This document shows positions 8,030-17,135 of a DNA stretch of 64,000 bases, piece by piece. The notes beneath the pieces are model-generated. The model searched no databases, was not told where the DNA came from, and worked only from the letters and a program-made list of their open reading frames with translations. Origin of the DNA: Rhodobacteraceae bacterium EL53 (GTDB lineage: Bacteria; Pseudomonadota; Alphaproteobacteria; Rhodobacterales; Rhodobacteraceae); NCBI GenBank assembly GCA_900313015.1, contig OMPR01000007.1, positions 166,350 through 230,349 of the forward strand, written 5' to 3'. The translations under genes and the position numbers were made by a program. The first letter of the stretch is position 1, and every line of letters begins with the position of its first letter.

Positions 8030-9460
8030 ATGACCCGCAGTAATGAGCCAAGCTTTCGTGAGAGTGTTGATCTGATGTTCAACAGGGCGGTTGCCCTGAT
8101 GGATTTGCCCCCAGGATTGGAAGAAAAGATCAGAGTTTGTAACGCGACTTATACGGTGCGGTTCGGGGTGCGATTACGTGGCCAGATGCAAACCTTTGTC
8201 GGGTATCGTTCGGTGCATTCCGAACATATGGAGCCTGTCAAAGGCGGTATTCGCTTTGCACCGTCCGTCAACCAGGATGAGGTCGAGGCGCTTGCGGCGC
8301 TGATGACGTATAAATGTGCGCTGGTTGAGGCGCCGTTTGGCGGCTCCAAGGGCGGCCTGTGCATTGACCCTCGTCAGTATGACGAACACGAGTTGGAACA
8401 GATCACCCGGCGATTTGCCTATGAACTGGCCAAACGCGACCTGATCCATCCCAGCCAAAACGTGCCTGCGCCTGACATGGGTACGGGGGAACGGGAAATG
8501 GCATGGATTGCGGACCAATACGCCCGGATGAACACCACGGATATCAACGCGCGGGCCTGTGTGACCGGCAAGCCGTTGAACGCTGGTGGTATCTCGGGCC
8601 GGGTCGAGGCAACTGGGCGCGGCGTGCAATATGCGTTGCAGGAATTCTTCCGCGATCCGCGTGACATGGAAAAGGCTGGGATGACCGGCTCGCTTGATGG
8701 CAAACGGGTGATCGTGCAGGGGCTGGGCAATGTGGGATACCATGCTGCCAAGTTCCTGAGCGAGGAAGACGGTGCGCGCATCATCGGCATTATTGAACGA
8801 GACGGGGCGTTGTTTAACGCGGACGGTCTTGATGTCGAAGGGGTGCACAACTGGATTGTCAAACATGGTGGCGTGACAGGGTTCCCCGATGCGACCCATG
8901 TGGCGGATGGTGCTGCGGTGATGGAGGAAGAATGTGACATTCTGATTCCGGCTGCGATGGAGGGGGTGATTAACCTGTCCAACGCTGCGCGCATCAAAGC
9001 GCCACTGATCATCGAGGCGGCGAATGGTCCGGTGACGGCCGGTGGCGATGAGATTCTGCGCAAAAAGGGCTGTGTGATCATTCCGGATATGTATGCAAAC
9101 GCGGGTGGTGTGACGGTGTCCTACTTTGAGTGGGTCAAAAACCTGAGCCACATCCGCTTTGGCCGGATGCAGCGCCGTCAGGAGGAAGCGCGTCACCAGT
9201 TGGTGATCGACGAATTGCAACGACTGGATAACTATCTGGGGGATGCATGGTCGATGTCGCCTGACTTCAAGCAGAAGTATCTGCGCGGTGCAGGTGAGCT
9301 GGAATTGGTGCGCTCGGGTCTCGATGACACGATGCGGATTGCATATCAGTCCATGCGCGAAGTCTGGCACAACCGGGGCGATGTCGAAGATCTGCGGACA
9401 GCCGCATATCTGGTTTCGATCGAAAAGGTTGCTGCAAGCTATCGCGCCAAAGGTCTGTGA
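8030..9460 (+). CDS. gdhA: Glutamate dehydrogenase (Glu/Leu/Phe/Val family)
   Basis: The 476-aa enzyme interconverts L-glutamate and 2-oxoglutarate plus ammonia. Catalytic features are in place: PVKGGIRF (K71), YKCALVEAPFGGSKGGL (K95 and K107), and the catalytic aspartate in PAPDMGTG (D149). The Rossmann domain shows VQGLGNVGYHAAKF near residue 229. I use ATG 8030, five bases after GGAGG; an ATG at 8018 is in frame but overlaps that ribosome site. It is a single-gene unit with a strong terminator at 9481. Specificity for glutamate rather than a branched-chain amino acid is likely from length and motifs but not proven; the cofactor preference cannot be read safely. Confidence 0.9.
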   Translation: MTRSNEPSFRESVDLMFNRAVALMDLPPGLEEKIRVCNATYTVRFGVRLRGQMQTFVGYRSVHSEHMEPVKGGIRFAPSVNQDEVEALAALMTYKCALVEAPFGGSKGGLCIDPRQYDEHELEQITRRFAYELAKRDLIHPSQNVPAPDMGTGEREMAWIADQYARMNTTDINARACVTGKPLNAGGISGRVEATGRGVQYALQEFFRDPRDMEKAGMTGSLDGKRVIVQGLGNVGYHAAKFLSEEDGARIIGIIERDGALFNADGLDVEGVHNWIVKHGGVTGFPDATHVADGAAVMEEECDILIPAAMEGVINLSNAARIKAPLIIEAANGPVTAGGDEILRKKGCVIIPDMYANAGGVTVSYFEWVKNLSHIRFGRMQRRQEEARHQLVIDELQRLDNYLGDAWSMSPDFKQKYLRGAGELELVRSGLDDTMRIAYQSMREVWHNRGDVEDLRTAAYLVSIEKVAASYRAKGL

Positions 9461-9480
9461 TCTGAAGTTCGAAAATTTAA

Positions 9481-9511
9481 ACGGCGCGCAGGATTTGCGC
9501 GCCGTTTTTTT
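9481..9511 (+). terminator. Rho-independent terminator of the glutamate dehydrogenase gene
   Basis: A perfect 10-bp stem, ACGGCGCGCA with TGCGCGCCGT, closes a 5-nt loop GGATT and is followed by a run of seven T (9505-9511). It lies 20 bp after the stop codon. Confidence 0.93.
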
Positions 9512-9535
9512 GACCACTGGGTCTGATTGATCCCA

Positions 9536-10475
9536 TCAGGGATCGGGATAGGAAACGACGGAGCGCAAGGACGCGTCCGCGTGGCTGTTCCAATATGCCT
9601 CTGTTAGCAACTGTGTGATGGGTCCGATATTGCCCGTTCCAATGGGGTCTCCATTGATCCGGGTCAGGGGCATCACTCCGCCAGCGGTCGAGGAGATAAA
9701 TGCCTCGTCAGCGGTGCGCAGGGCCTCTGACGAGACAGCGGCCGCGGTGCAGGGGATTTGATGCAGAGCACAAAGATCAAAGACTGTTTGCCGAGTGATA
9801 CCTAGCAAAACACCATGTTCTGGTGTCGTGACGCACCCATTCTTGACGGTGAACAGGTTGAATCCGGGACCTTCGGCAAGGGTGCCGTTGGCATCTTTCA
9901 GGATCACTGTCTCTGCGCCTTTGTTGTAGGCGTCATAGAGGCCGGTGATGAGATCGAGCCAGTGATAGTTCTTGATCGTCGGATCGACCGAGGGCGGGGG
10001 AATACGCACTACGTCAGAAATCGCGGCATGCAGACCGCGCTGCATCTGGTCGCGATTGGCGACAGATCCAAAGGGGATGGCAAAGGCGATAAAGCGATTG
10101 ACCGCGTCGAGGGTCACGGCTGAAGGTGGGTGATGTCCCGCGCGTGCAAATGAACTCTACATAGGCGTTTTGCAATCCGGATAGGGCCACACAGTTGTGC
10201 AAGATCGCTGCAATCTGACCAGTGTCATAGGGGATCGACATGTGCAATTTGTCGAGCCCATTCAGGAACCGGTCGATGTGAGCGTCCAGTCGAAAAAATG
10301 CACCCTTCCAAACGTGGACCACATCATAAGTCGCATCTGAATGCAGAAACCCATAATCCAATACTGAAATCCGGGCTTCGCTCATGGGGAGGTATTGCCC
10401 ATCCATATACGCGACACCGTGGGGGTAGCAATGCGGGTCCACATAGCGGGAAGAGAGTTCCAAGCGAGAGGGCAT
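9536..10475 (-). pseudogene. Class IV aminotransferase, frameshifted (BCAT/D-amino acid aminotransferase-like)
   Basis: Two overlapping reading frames together make one fold-type IV PLP aminotransferase. The first (10475 down to about 10115) begins after a clear AGGAGC ribosome site and contains YMDGQYLPMSEARISVLDYG and the substrate-loop region CTRGTSPTFSRDP. The second (from about 10115 to 9536) resumes with DAVNRFIAFAIPFG, the PLP lysine in TIKNYHWLDLI, and the glutamate region LAEGPGFNLF. The join is near 10110-10120 (minus-strand text GTGACCCTCGACGCG), where one extra C or a two-base loss breaks the frame. Either the gene is inactivated or the assembly has an indel. Intact, it would be about 312 aa. 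There is no other lesion, which favours a recent event or a sequencing error. Confidence 0.8.
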
Positions 10476-10577
10476 GAGTGTTGCTCCTGTGACTGCTTTG
10501 CGAGAAAAGTGTTGCGGTGTGGCTGGGTGTTTGACCGGAGCGCGCTAAGTTTGAGCGGACCCTAATCGGAGTAAACC

Positions 10578-11477
10578 ATGTCGCGCTATATCAAATTTGT
10601 CACTGCTGCCGTGTTGGCGACGAGTGTCATAGCTGCACCCGGATATGCCCAACAACGCACCGGCTGGTTCACGGTTGTGGACGGTTTGGCCGTCTATCAG
10701 GGCAATTCGGATCTGAGTGGTGGTGGCGAATTCAGTGCGAACCGTGCCTTCTTGAGGGCGGGAGGGCTGTACAGGTTCGAGAATGGCACCTCGGCTGGGC
10801 TGTTCGTGAGTTATGGGCAGTTTTCATATGACTTTAGTTCAGGTGGCAATCAGCCTTGGAGTGATATTCGTGACATTCGGATATCGGCACCGATGCGATT
10901 TCAGTTGGGTGGTAATGCCGATTTGTTTGTGTCTCCGCAGGTCCGGTGGGATTATGAGCAAGGGGTCAGCGCGTCAGATGGGCGTACCTATGGTGTATTC
11001 GCAGGCGTCAGTTGGCAGGTGAACCAATCGCTGCGCATCGGCCCGGCGTTCGGGGCATTTTCTGAATTGGGCAACAGTGAGACCGAAGTGTTCCCTGCGC
11101 TGTTGGTGGATTGGGACATCGCCGATCAATGGAACCTGAGCACAGGCACCGGGTTGGGGGCCACTCAGGGCCCGGGGGTGTCGCTGCGATACAAGCACAA
11201 CGACCAGTTCAGTTTTTCCCTTGCGGCCCGGTCAGAGCGCGTGCGCTTTCGGTTGGATAACGCAGGTCTTGCCCCGGGGGGCGTTGGCGAAGACAGTAGC
11301 ATCCCCATCGTTTTGTCCGTTGATTATACGCCCAACCCCGGAGTCAGCCTGAATGCGTTTGTAGGTGCGGAGCTGAATGGTCAATTGTCGCTGGAGTCCG
11401 CAGCCGGAACCGAAATTAGCAATCAAAGCTACAGCACCGCACCAATTGCGGGGCTTGCGATGCGGGTGCGGTTCTGA
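10578..11477 (+). CDS. Outer-membrane beta-barrel-like protein
   Basis: The 299-aa product has a cleavable signal peptide (hydrophobic stretch to about residue 24, with an AYAQ-like site in GYAQQ). It then consists almost entirely of alternating beta strands rich in glycine and aromatics, and ends in AMRVRF. A terminal phenylalanine in an alternating strand is the BAM recognition signature of outer-membrane barrels. Repeated aromatic girdle strands such as SAGLFVSYGQFSYDF support a barrel. No porin subfamily is recognisable, so ion or solute selectivity is unknown. It stands alone between the broken aminotransferase and the sox operon. Confidence 0.7.
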   Translation: MSRYIKFVTAAVLATSVIAAPGYAQQRTGWFTVVDGLAVYQGNSDLSGGGEFSANRAFLRAGGLYRFENGTSAGLFVSYGQFSYDFSSGGNQPWSDIRDIRISAPMRFQLGGNADLFVSPQVRWDYEQGVSASDGRTYGVFAGVSWQVNQSLRIGPAFGAFSELGNSETEVFPALLVDWDIADQWNLSTGTGLGATQGPGVSLRYKHNDQFSFSLAARSERVRFRLDNAGLAPGGVGEDSSIPIVLSVDYTPNPGVSLNAFVGAELNGQLSLESAAGTEISNQSYSTAPIAGLAMRVRF

Positions 11478-11651
11478 GGCTGACCTCTTGCACCTAAGAA
11501 ATTTGCCCGATTGCAGTGATCACGTCGCGCTTGCATTGCCACTGGTCGCAGATGGGCAGCATTTTGTCGAAAAGGGGGATGGCGTGGTAAGGGGGCGTTG
11601 TTACGTTTCTGGCAACGGGTTCACTGTGACCCACGCAAAAGGAAAGACATC

Positions 11652-12905
11652 ATGCGATTTTCAGGCCTTCGTGTTCTGAAGGAAGGGTTGACTGGCAACA
11701 AGGGGTGGAAGCCTCATTGGCGCGATCCTGAGCCCAAAGCTGAATATGACATTCTGATCATTGGCGGCGGGGGTCACGGGCTGGCCACGGCTTACTATCT
11801 GGCCAAAGAGCATGGTCTGACCAATATCGCGGTGTTGGAAAAGGGATATATCGGGGGCGGCAATATTGGCCGGAACACCACGATTGTCCGGGCCAACTAT
11901 TTCTTGCAGGGGAATTCGGAATTCTATTCCCATTCGCTAAAGCTGTGGGAAGGTCTGGAAGAAGACCTGAACTATAACGTGATGCATTCCCAGCGAGGCA
12001 TCATCAACTTGTTCCATTCGGATGGTCAGCGCGATGCACGGGCGCGTCAGGGCAATATGATGATCAGCCAAGGCGATGATGCGATCATGCTGGGCCGGGA
12101 TGAGTTGCGCGGAATGCTCCCTTACTTGGATTTCGACAATGCACGGTTCCCGATCTATGGCGGACTGTATCACCCACGTGGCGGCACGGCGCGCCACGAT
12201 GCGGTGGCGTGGGGGTTTGCCCGCGGGGCGGATCAGCGCGGCGTGGATCTGTTGCAGAACTGCGAAGTGACCGGCATCGACATCGAAGATGGTCAAGTGC
12301 GCGGCGTTCAGACCTCGCGCGGGGCGATCAAGGCCAAGAAAGTTGCGATGGTTGTGGCAGGGCGCTCAAGCCAGGTTGCGGCGATGGCAGGGATGCACCT
12401 GCCGATTGAAAGCCACGTTTTGCAGGCCTTTGTGACCGAGGGTCTGAAGCCGGTGATCGACAATGTCGTGACCTTTGGCATGGGTCACTTTTACATCAGC
12501 CAGTCGGACAAGGGCGGGCTCGTCTTTGGTGGCGATCTGGATTTCTATTCTTCCTATGCTGCACGGGGCAACCTGCCGACGGCGGAACATGTGATGGAAG
12601 CCGGCATGGCGATGATGCCGATGATCGGTAAGGCCAAGATGCTGCGCAGCTGGGGCGGGATCATGGATATGTCGCCGGATGGGTCGCCGATCATCGACCG
12701 GACCCATATTGACGGGCTCTATGTGAACTGTGGCTGGAACTACGGGGGCTTTAAGGCCGTGCCGGGGTCGGGCAACGTGTTTGCGCATCTGCTGGCGACG
12801 GATCGCTATCACGAGAATGCGACACGGTTCCAATTGGACCGGTTCCGCACCGGGCGTGGCATTATCGATGAAGAGGGCAAAGGCTCTCAGCACAATCTGC
12901 ATTAG
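11652..12905 (+). CDS. soxB: Sarcosine oxidase subunit beta
   Basis: This is the flavoprotein subunit of heterotetrameric sarcosine oxidase, which oxidises sarcosine (N-methylglycine) to glycine, yielding 5,10-methylene-THF and H2O2. The FAD Rossmann motif is in YDILIIGGGGHGLATAYYL (glycines 38-43), and the covalent-FMN histidine of the family probably corresponds to H182 in GGTARHDAVAWG. The C-terminus shows YVNCGWNYGGFKAVPGSG, typical of the subunit. The length of 417 aa is normal. ATG 11652 follows GGAAAG closely; an upstream ATG at 11598 lacks a ribosome site. It is the first gene of soxBDAG. Confidence 0.95.
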   Translation: MRFSGLRVLKEGLTGNKGWKPHWRDPEPKAEYDILIIGGGGHGLATAYYLAKEHGLTNIAVLEKGYIGGGNIGRNTTIVRANYFLQGNSEFYSHSLKLWEGLEEDLNYNVMHSQRGIINLFHSDGQRDARARQGNMMISQGDDAIMLGRDELRGMLPYLDFDNARFPIYGGLYHPRGGTARHDAVAWGFARGADQRGVDLLQNCEVTGIDIEDGQVRGVQTSRGAIKAKKVAMVVAGRSSQVAAMAGMHLPIESHVLQAFVTEGLKPVIDNVVTFGMGHFYISQSDKGGLVFGGDLDFYSSYAARGNLPTAEHVMEAGMAMMPMIGKAKMLRSWGGIMDMSPDGSPIIDRTHIDGLYVNCGWNYGGFKAVPGSGNVFAHLLATDRYHENATRFQLDRFRTGRGIIDEEGKGSQHNLH

Positions 12906-12964
12906 GGAGCGGGACTGATGTTGGATTTGAGAATTGTTGAAAAGATGAAGATGGGAGAGGGATC

Positions 12965-13240
12965 ATGAGGATCATCTGTCCACATTGCGGGGAACGTGAT
13001 CGCCGCGAGTTTTACTACAAAGGGCATGCTGTCGCTTTGGATCGCCCGGCACCGGATGCCGGGGTCGAGGCTTGGGACAACTATGTCTATCTGCGTGAAA
13101 ACCCGGCAGGCAATACGCGGGATCTTTGGCAGCACGAAGCGGGCTGTGGCGCGTGGATCGTCGTCGAGCGCAATACCATTACACATGAGATTACGGACAC
13201 GACCTGGGTCACAGATGCCGTAGCGGGGGACCCGTCATGA
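12965..13240 (+). CDS. soxD: Sarcosine oxidase subunit delta
   Basis: This 91-aa zinc subunit of heterotetrameric sarcosine oxidase has C5 and C8 in IICPHCGERD plus H57 and C61 in WQHEAGCGAW, matching the Zn ligand set of the family. AEAWDNYVYLRENPAG is the usual family core (here VEAWDNYVYLRENPAG). The gene begins 59 bp after soxB, preceded by GGGAGAGG, and its stop overlaps the soxA start in an ATGA, so the two are translationally coupled. The subunit is structural, stabilising the alpha-beta interface. Confidence 0.95.
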   Translation: MRIICPHCGERDRREFYYKGHAVALDRPAPDAGVEAWDNYVYLRENPAGNTRDLWQHEAGCGAWIVVERNTITHEITDTTWVTDAVAGDPS

Positions 13241-16170
13241 GGATCGCAGGAAAAGGTCTGTTAGACCGATCCAAATCGGTGTCGTTCAGTTTTGATGGCA
13301 CGCGCTATGCTGGGCTTGAGGGCGACACGCTGGCCTCGGCTTTGTTGGCCAATGACGTGCGTCTGATGGCGCGGTCGTTCAAATACCACCGTCCGCGCGG
13401 TGTGTTGACGGCTGGCAGCGAAGAGCCAAACGCGCTGATGACCGTTGGTTCGGGGGGCTCGCAAGAGCCAAACGTGCGGGCCACGGTGCAGGAAGTGTTC
13501 AACGGCTTGGATGCGCGCAGTCAGAACCGCTGGCCGTCGTTGCAGTTTGATCCGATGGCGATCAACGATCTGGCAGCGCCGTTTCTGGGCGCAGGGTTTT
13601 ATTATAAGACTTTCATGTGGCCGCGCGCGTTCTGGGAAAAAGTTTACGAGCCGATTATCCGCAAGGCGGCGGGACTGGGTGCGCTGTCTGGCGAACCAAA
13701 TGCCGATATCTATGACAAGGCTTATGCGTTCTGTGATCTGCTGGTGATCGGGGCCGGTCCAACGGGTCTGATGGCGGCGCTGGTCGCGGGTCGTGCTGGG
13801 GCGGATGTCATTCTGGCTGACGAAGACAGCCGCATGGGTGGACGTCTGTTGGCGGAAACCTATGAGATCGACGGTAAGCCCGGACATGTTTGGGCGGATG
13901 AGGTTCTGAGCGAGCTGAAGTCGATGGACAACGTCCGTCTGATGTCGCGCACCGCGATTGTCGGCGCGTTTGACAACGGCACCTATGGTGCGTTGGAACG
14001 GGTGCTGCAGCACACGGGCGACCGCCCCAAGGGCGGCGCGTTGGAGACATTCTGGCGGATCGTGGCCAAGCGGTCGGTGCTCGCCACCGGAGCCTTGGAA
14101 CGTCCGGTTGCATTCCGCAACAATGACCGTCCGGGGATCATGACGGCTGGTGCTGTGCGGGCCTATCTGAACCGCTGGGGCGTCAGCGCTGGGCAGCGTG
14201 TTGCGATCTTTGGCAACACCAATGATGTCCACCGCACGGCGCGGGATTTGTTGGCCGCCGGGGTGCATGTGTCGGCGGTTGTCGACAGTCGCCATGATGC
14301 ACCGATGACTGATGACTATCGCGTCTATCGTGGGGCACAGGTGTGCAACAGTTCCGGGCGCAAAGGCTTGGAAAGCATCACCATCCGCAGCGCCAGTGGC
14401 GAAACCAAGGTGCAGGCCGATGTGTTGGCGATGACCGGTGGGTGGAACCCCTCGGTGCATTTGACCTGTCACATGAATGGGCGTCCGACGTGGCAGCGCG
14501 ATATTGCGGCCTTTGTTCCGACGCCGGGATCGGTGCCGGGCATGCATGTGGCCGGGTCTTGTAACGGGACATTCTCAACTGCGGGCTGTCTGCGCGATGG
14601 CGCGGCGGCGGCAACTGCTGCGCTGGGCGAGTTGGGGCAGAGCGCGCCAGATGTGGCGCAACCGCATGCCGAGGATATGCCTTATGAAATCGCGCCGATG
14701 TGGGCGGTTCCGGGCAAAGGGCGCGCATGGCTGGATTTCCAGAACGACGTCACGGTCAAGGATGTGAAACAGGCGGCGGTCGAAAACTTCCGCTCGGTTG
14801 AGCATATGAAGCGCTACACCACGCAAGGCATGGCAACCGATCAGGGCAAGAACTCGAACGTTGCGGCGTTGGCGGTTTTGGCAGATGCGACGGGGCGGGG
14901 GATCTCGGAAACCGGGACAACCACCTTCCGTCCGCCGTTCAACCCGGTGGCGATTGCCGCCTTTGGAGCCGGTGGGGCTGGCAAAAGTTTTGCGCCCGAG
15001 CGGTTCACCACATCGCACAAGGCCACTGTCGAGCGCAAAGCGCCGATGATCGAGGCGGGTCTGTGGTATCGCCCCAGCTATTTCAGCAAGGCGGGTGAAA
15101 CCACTTGGCAGGAAAGCTGCAATCGTGAGGTCGGCTATGTGCGCAACGCCGTGGGTGTGGCGGATGTGTCAACGCTGGGCAAGATCGACATTCAGGGGCC
15201 AGATGCGGCGGCGTTTCTTGATTTCGTCTATTGCAATATGTTCAGCACGCTCAAAGTGAACCGGGTGCGGTATGGCTTGATGCTGCGCGAAGATGGGTAT
15301 GTCATGGATGACGGCACAACGGCACGATTGGGGGAAAATCACTATGTGATGACCACCACGACGGCTGGTGCTGGCGAAGTGATGAAACATCTGGAATTTG
15401 TCGCACAAGCCTTGCGTCCGGATCTGGATGTCACGTTTACTTCGGTGACGGAACAGTGGGCGCAGTTTGCGGTCGCGGGTCCAAAGGCACGCGGATTGTT
15501 GAACGAAATCCTGTCCGAGCCGCTGACCGACGAAGACTGGCCGTTCATGGCCTGTGGCGATGTTAAGGTTCTGGGTGTGGATGGGCGATTGTTCCGGATC
15601 TCGTTCTCGGGCGAACATGCCTATGAGATTGCTGTTCCGGCCCGCTATGGCGACAGCCTGTTCCGCAAGCTGGTGCAACGCGCAGAAGAGCTGGGCGGCG
15701 GTCCTTATGGGATGGAAGCGCTGAACGTGCTGCGGATTGAGAAGGGGTTCATCACCCATTCGGAAATCCACGGACGCATTACGGCCTATGACATCGGCAT
15801 GGGGCGGATGGTCTCGGCCAAGAAGGACTGTATGGGCAAAACCATGACCCAGCGGCCCGGATTGGAAGAGCCGGGGCGCGAAGTGCTAGTGGGGCTCAAA
15901 CCTGTTGAGGCTGAGGGGCAGATCCTTGCGGGGGCGCATCTTTACAAGAAGGGTGACGAACCGGTGCGGACCAATGATCAGGGCTATGTCACCTCGGTGT
16001 GTCATTCGCCGACGATGGGCCATGCCTTGGGATTGGGGTTCTTGGCCGATGGTCGGGATCGTCACGGCGAAATCGTGAAAGTGGTGGATGGGCTGCGCGA
16101 GGTGGAAACCTTGTGCGAGGTGGTCGATCCGGTATTCTTTGACCGCGACGGAGGGCGAGTGCGTGGATAA
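13237..16170 (+). CDS. soxA: Sarcosine oxidase subunit alpha
   Basis: This 977-aa large subunit has three visible parts. An N-terminal 2Fe-2S ferredoxin-like fold without cluster ligands begins KSVSFSFDGTRYAGLEGDTL. A central NAD-binding Rossmann domain carries CDLLVIGAGPTGLMAALVAG (glycines 171-176). A C-terminal aminomethyltransferase (GcvT-like) half runs from about residue 600, with DVSTLGKIDIQGPDAAAFL, and binds tetrahydrofolate to capture the formaldehyde unit. It overlaps soxD by 4 bp and soxG by 8 bp. Length and motif order are normal for the family. Confidence 0.95.
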   Translation: MRIAGKGLLDRSKSVSFSFDGTRYAGLEGDTLASALLANDVRLMARSFKYHRPRGVLTAGSEEPNALMTVGSGGSQEPNVRATVQEVFNGLDARSQNRWPSLQFDPMAINDLAAPFLGAGFYYKTFMWPRAFWEKVYEPIIRKAAGLGALSGEPNADIYDKAYAFCDLLVIGAGPTGLMAALVAGRAGADVILADEDSRMGGRLLAETYEIDGKPGHVWADEVLSELKSMDNVRLMSRTAIVGAFDNGTYGALERVLQHTGDRPKGGALETFWRIVAKRSVLATGALERPVAFRNNDRPGIMTAGAVRAYLNRWGVSAGQRVAIFGNTNDVHRTARDLLAAGVHVSAVVDSRHDAPMTDDYRVYRGAQVCNSSGRKGLESITIRSASGETKVQADVLAMTGGWNPSVHLTCHMNGRPTWQRDIAAFVPTPGSVPGMHVAGSCNGTFSTAGCLRDGAAAATAALGELGQSAPDVAQPHAEDMPYEIAPMWAVPGKGRAWLDFQNDVTVKDVKQAAVENFRSVEHMKRYTTQGMATDQGKNSNVAALAVLADATGRGISETGTTTFRPPFNPVAIAAFGAGGAGKSFAPERFTTSHKATVERKAPMIEAGLWYRPSYFSKAGETTWQESCNREVGYVRNAVGVADVSTLGKIDIQGPDAAAFLDFVYCNMFSTLKVNRVRYGLMLREDGYVMDDGTTARLGENHYVMTTTTAGAGEVMKHLEFVAQALRPDLDVTFTSVTEQWAQFAVAGPKARGLLNEILSEPLTDEDWPFMACGDVKVLGVDGRLFRISFSGEHAYEIAVPARYGDSLFRKLVQRAEELGGGPYGMEALNVLRIEKGFITHSEIHGRITAYDIGMGRMVSAKKDCMGKTMTQRPGLEEPGREVLVGLKPVEAEGQILAGAHLYKKGDEPVRTNDQGYVTSVCHSPTMGHALGLGFLADGRDRHGEIVKVVDGLREVETLCEVVDPVFFDRDGGRVRG

Positions 16171-16708
16171 TTTGCAAGCCAAGAGCCCCTGTGCGGGCCT
16201 GTTGCCCCTGACAATCGGCAAGATGTCGCTGAACGAAGAGGCCCCCGGCGCGTTGACTTCGCTGGCCCCCTACAAAGGTAAGCAATCGGCGTTGTCCAAA
16301 GCCATGGAGGGCGCGCATGGCGTCGCCTATCCCGGTGCCAACGACACCAGTCAGGGTGACGGGGCGCGGGCGGTCTGGTTCGGATATGGGCAGGCCCTGC
16401 TGATTGGTCCGGCGGCGGATGTGGAGTTGTCGACCCATGCAGCACTGGTGGATCAATCCGATGCCTGGAGTGTTGTGCGGCTGAACGGGCCTGAGGTTGA
16501 GGCGGTGTTGTCGCGATTGGTGCCTGTGGATGTGCGTCTGTCTGTGTTTCCGGTTGGGCAGACAGCGCGCTCCCTGGTGATGCATATGTCTGGGTCAATC
16601 ACTCGGGTGGATGCCGACACCTTTGAGATCCTGGTGTTCCGGTCTATGGCGGATACTCTGGTGCATGACATGAAAACGGCGATGGAAGCCATTGCTGCAC
16701 GCGGGTAG
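16163..16708 (+). CDS. soxG: Sarcosine oxidase subunit gamma
   Basis: This 181-aa fourth subunit is a single GcvT-like domain that packs against the alpha subunit. Segments such as SDAWSVVRLNGPEVEAVLSR and SMADTLVHDMKTAMEA are characteristic. I place the start at GTG 16163, inside the end of soxA, because GGAGGG lies about 7 nt upstream and upstream residues look like a shadow of soxA. The 8-bp overlap implies coupling to soxA. It completes the soxBDAG order typical of Rhodobacteraceae; no folate genes such as purU follow here. Confidence 0.9.
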   Translation: MDNLQAKSPCAGLLPLTIGKMSLNEEAPGALTSLAPYKGKQSALSKAMEGAHGVAYPGANDTSQGDGARAVWFGYGQALLIGPAADVELSTHAALVDQSDAWSVVRLNGPEVEAVLSRLVPVDVRLSVFPVGQTARSLVMHMSGSITRVDADTFEILVFRSMADTLVHDMKTAMEAIAARG

Positions 16709-16745
16709 TCTGTGTGCAACAAAACTGATTCCGGAGCCGATGCCC

Positions 16746-17051
16746 ATGATCCGCCTTACTTGTCTTGCGACTGCTGCTGCCTTGATGGCTGCGCCTACTT
16801 TTGCTGCTGAAAGCAAAAAACAAAGCTGTGAATATCAGTCACAGGTGGTGGCCGCGATTCAAAAGGCGCGTATTGATCGGGTAAAAGAACGGGAGGTGCC
16901 GGCAGCGATTGCCGCCACCAACCCAAGCTGGCCTGACAATTACAATGCCGCGATCCCATTGATGGCGCCATGGGTCTATGACCAAAAAATGAAAGTGGTG
17001 CGCAACGAGGATATGGCTGCCGCGTGGTTGGAGCTGTGCCTGCAACAGTGA
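16746..17051 (+). CDS. Small secreted protein, function unknown
   Basis: The 101-aa product has a clear signal peptide (MIRLTCLATAAALMAAPTFA, likely cut after TFA). The mature part of about 80 residues holds two cysteines (in SCEYQSQ and LELCLQQ) that could form a disulfide. ATG 16746 is 9 nt after GGAG; ATG 16740 is also possible but too close. It begins 37 bp after soxG and could be read through from the sox operon, though a role there is not evident. No family is recognised. Confidence 0.7.
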   Translation: MIRLTCLATAAALMAAPTFAAESKKQSCEYQSQVVAAIQKARIDRVKEREVPAAIAATNPSWPDNYNAAIPLMAPWVYDQKMKVVRNEDMAAAWLELCLQQ

Positions 17052-17087
17052 GTGCCGCCATTTTACTGTGGACGACCTGTGGACAAC

Positions 17088-17119
17088 ACGCGTGCCTCTC
17101 TTGGCGCGCGTCTTTGTTT
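17088..17119 (+). terminator. Probable terminator before dnaG
   Basis: The stem ACGCGTGCC / GGCGCGCGT (one G-T wobble) with loop TCTCTT is followed by CTTTGTTTC. The T tract is interrupted, so strength is uncertain. It would end the transcript of the small secreted gene. Confidence 0.6.
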
Positions 17120-17135
17120 CTGACAGATTAGCGCC

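Noticed and set aside
8174-9517. Long open frame on the minus strand opposite the glutamate dehydrogenase gene
   Set aside because: The plus-strand product has complete catalytic motifs; the antisense translation is rich in His/Arg/Gln with no domain, typical of a shadow of GC-rich coding sequence.
13261-14547. Long minus-strand open frame across soxA
   Set aside because: It is antisense to a clearly conserved SoxA segment and has shadow-like composition.
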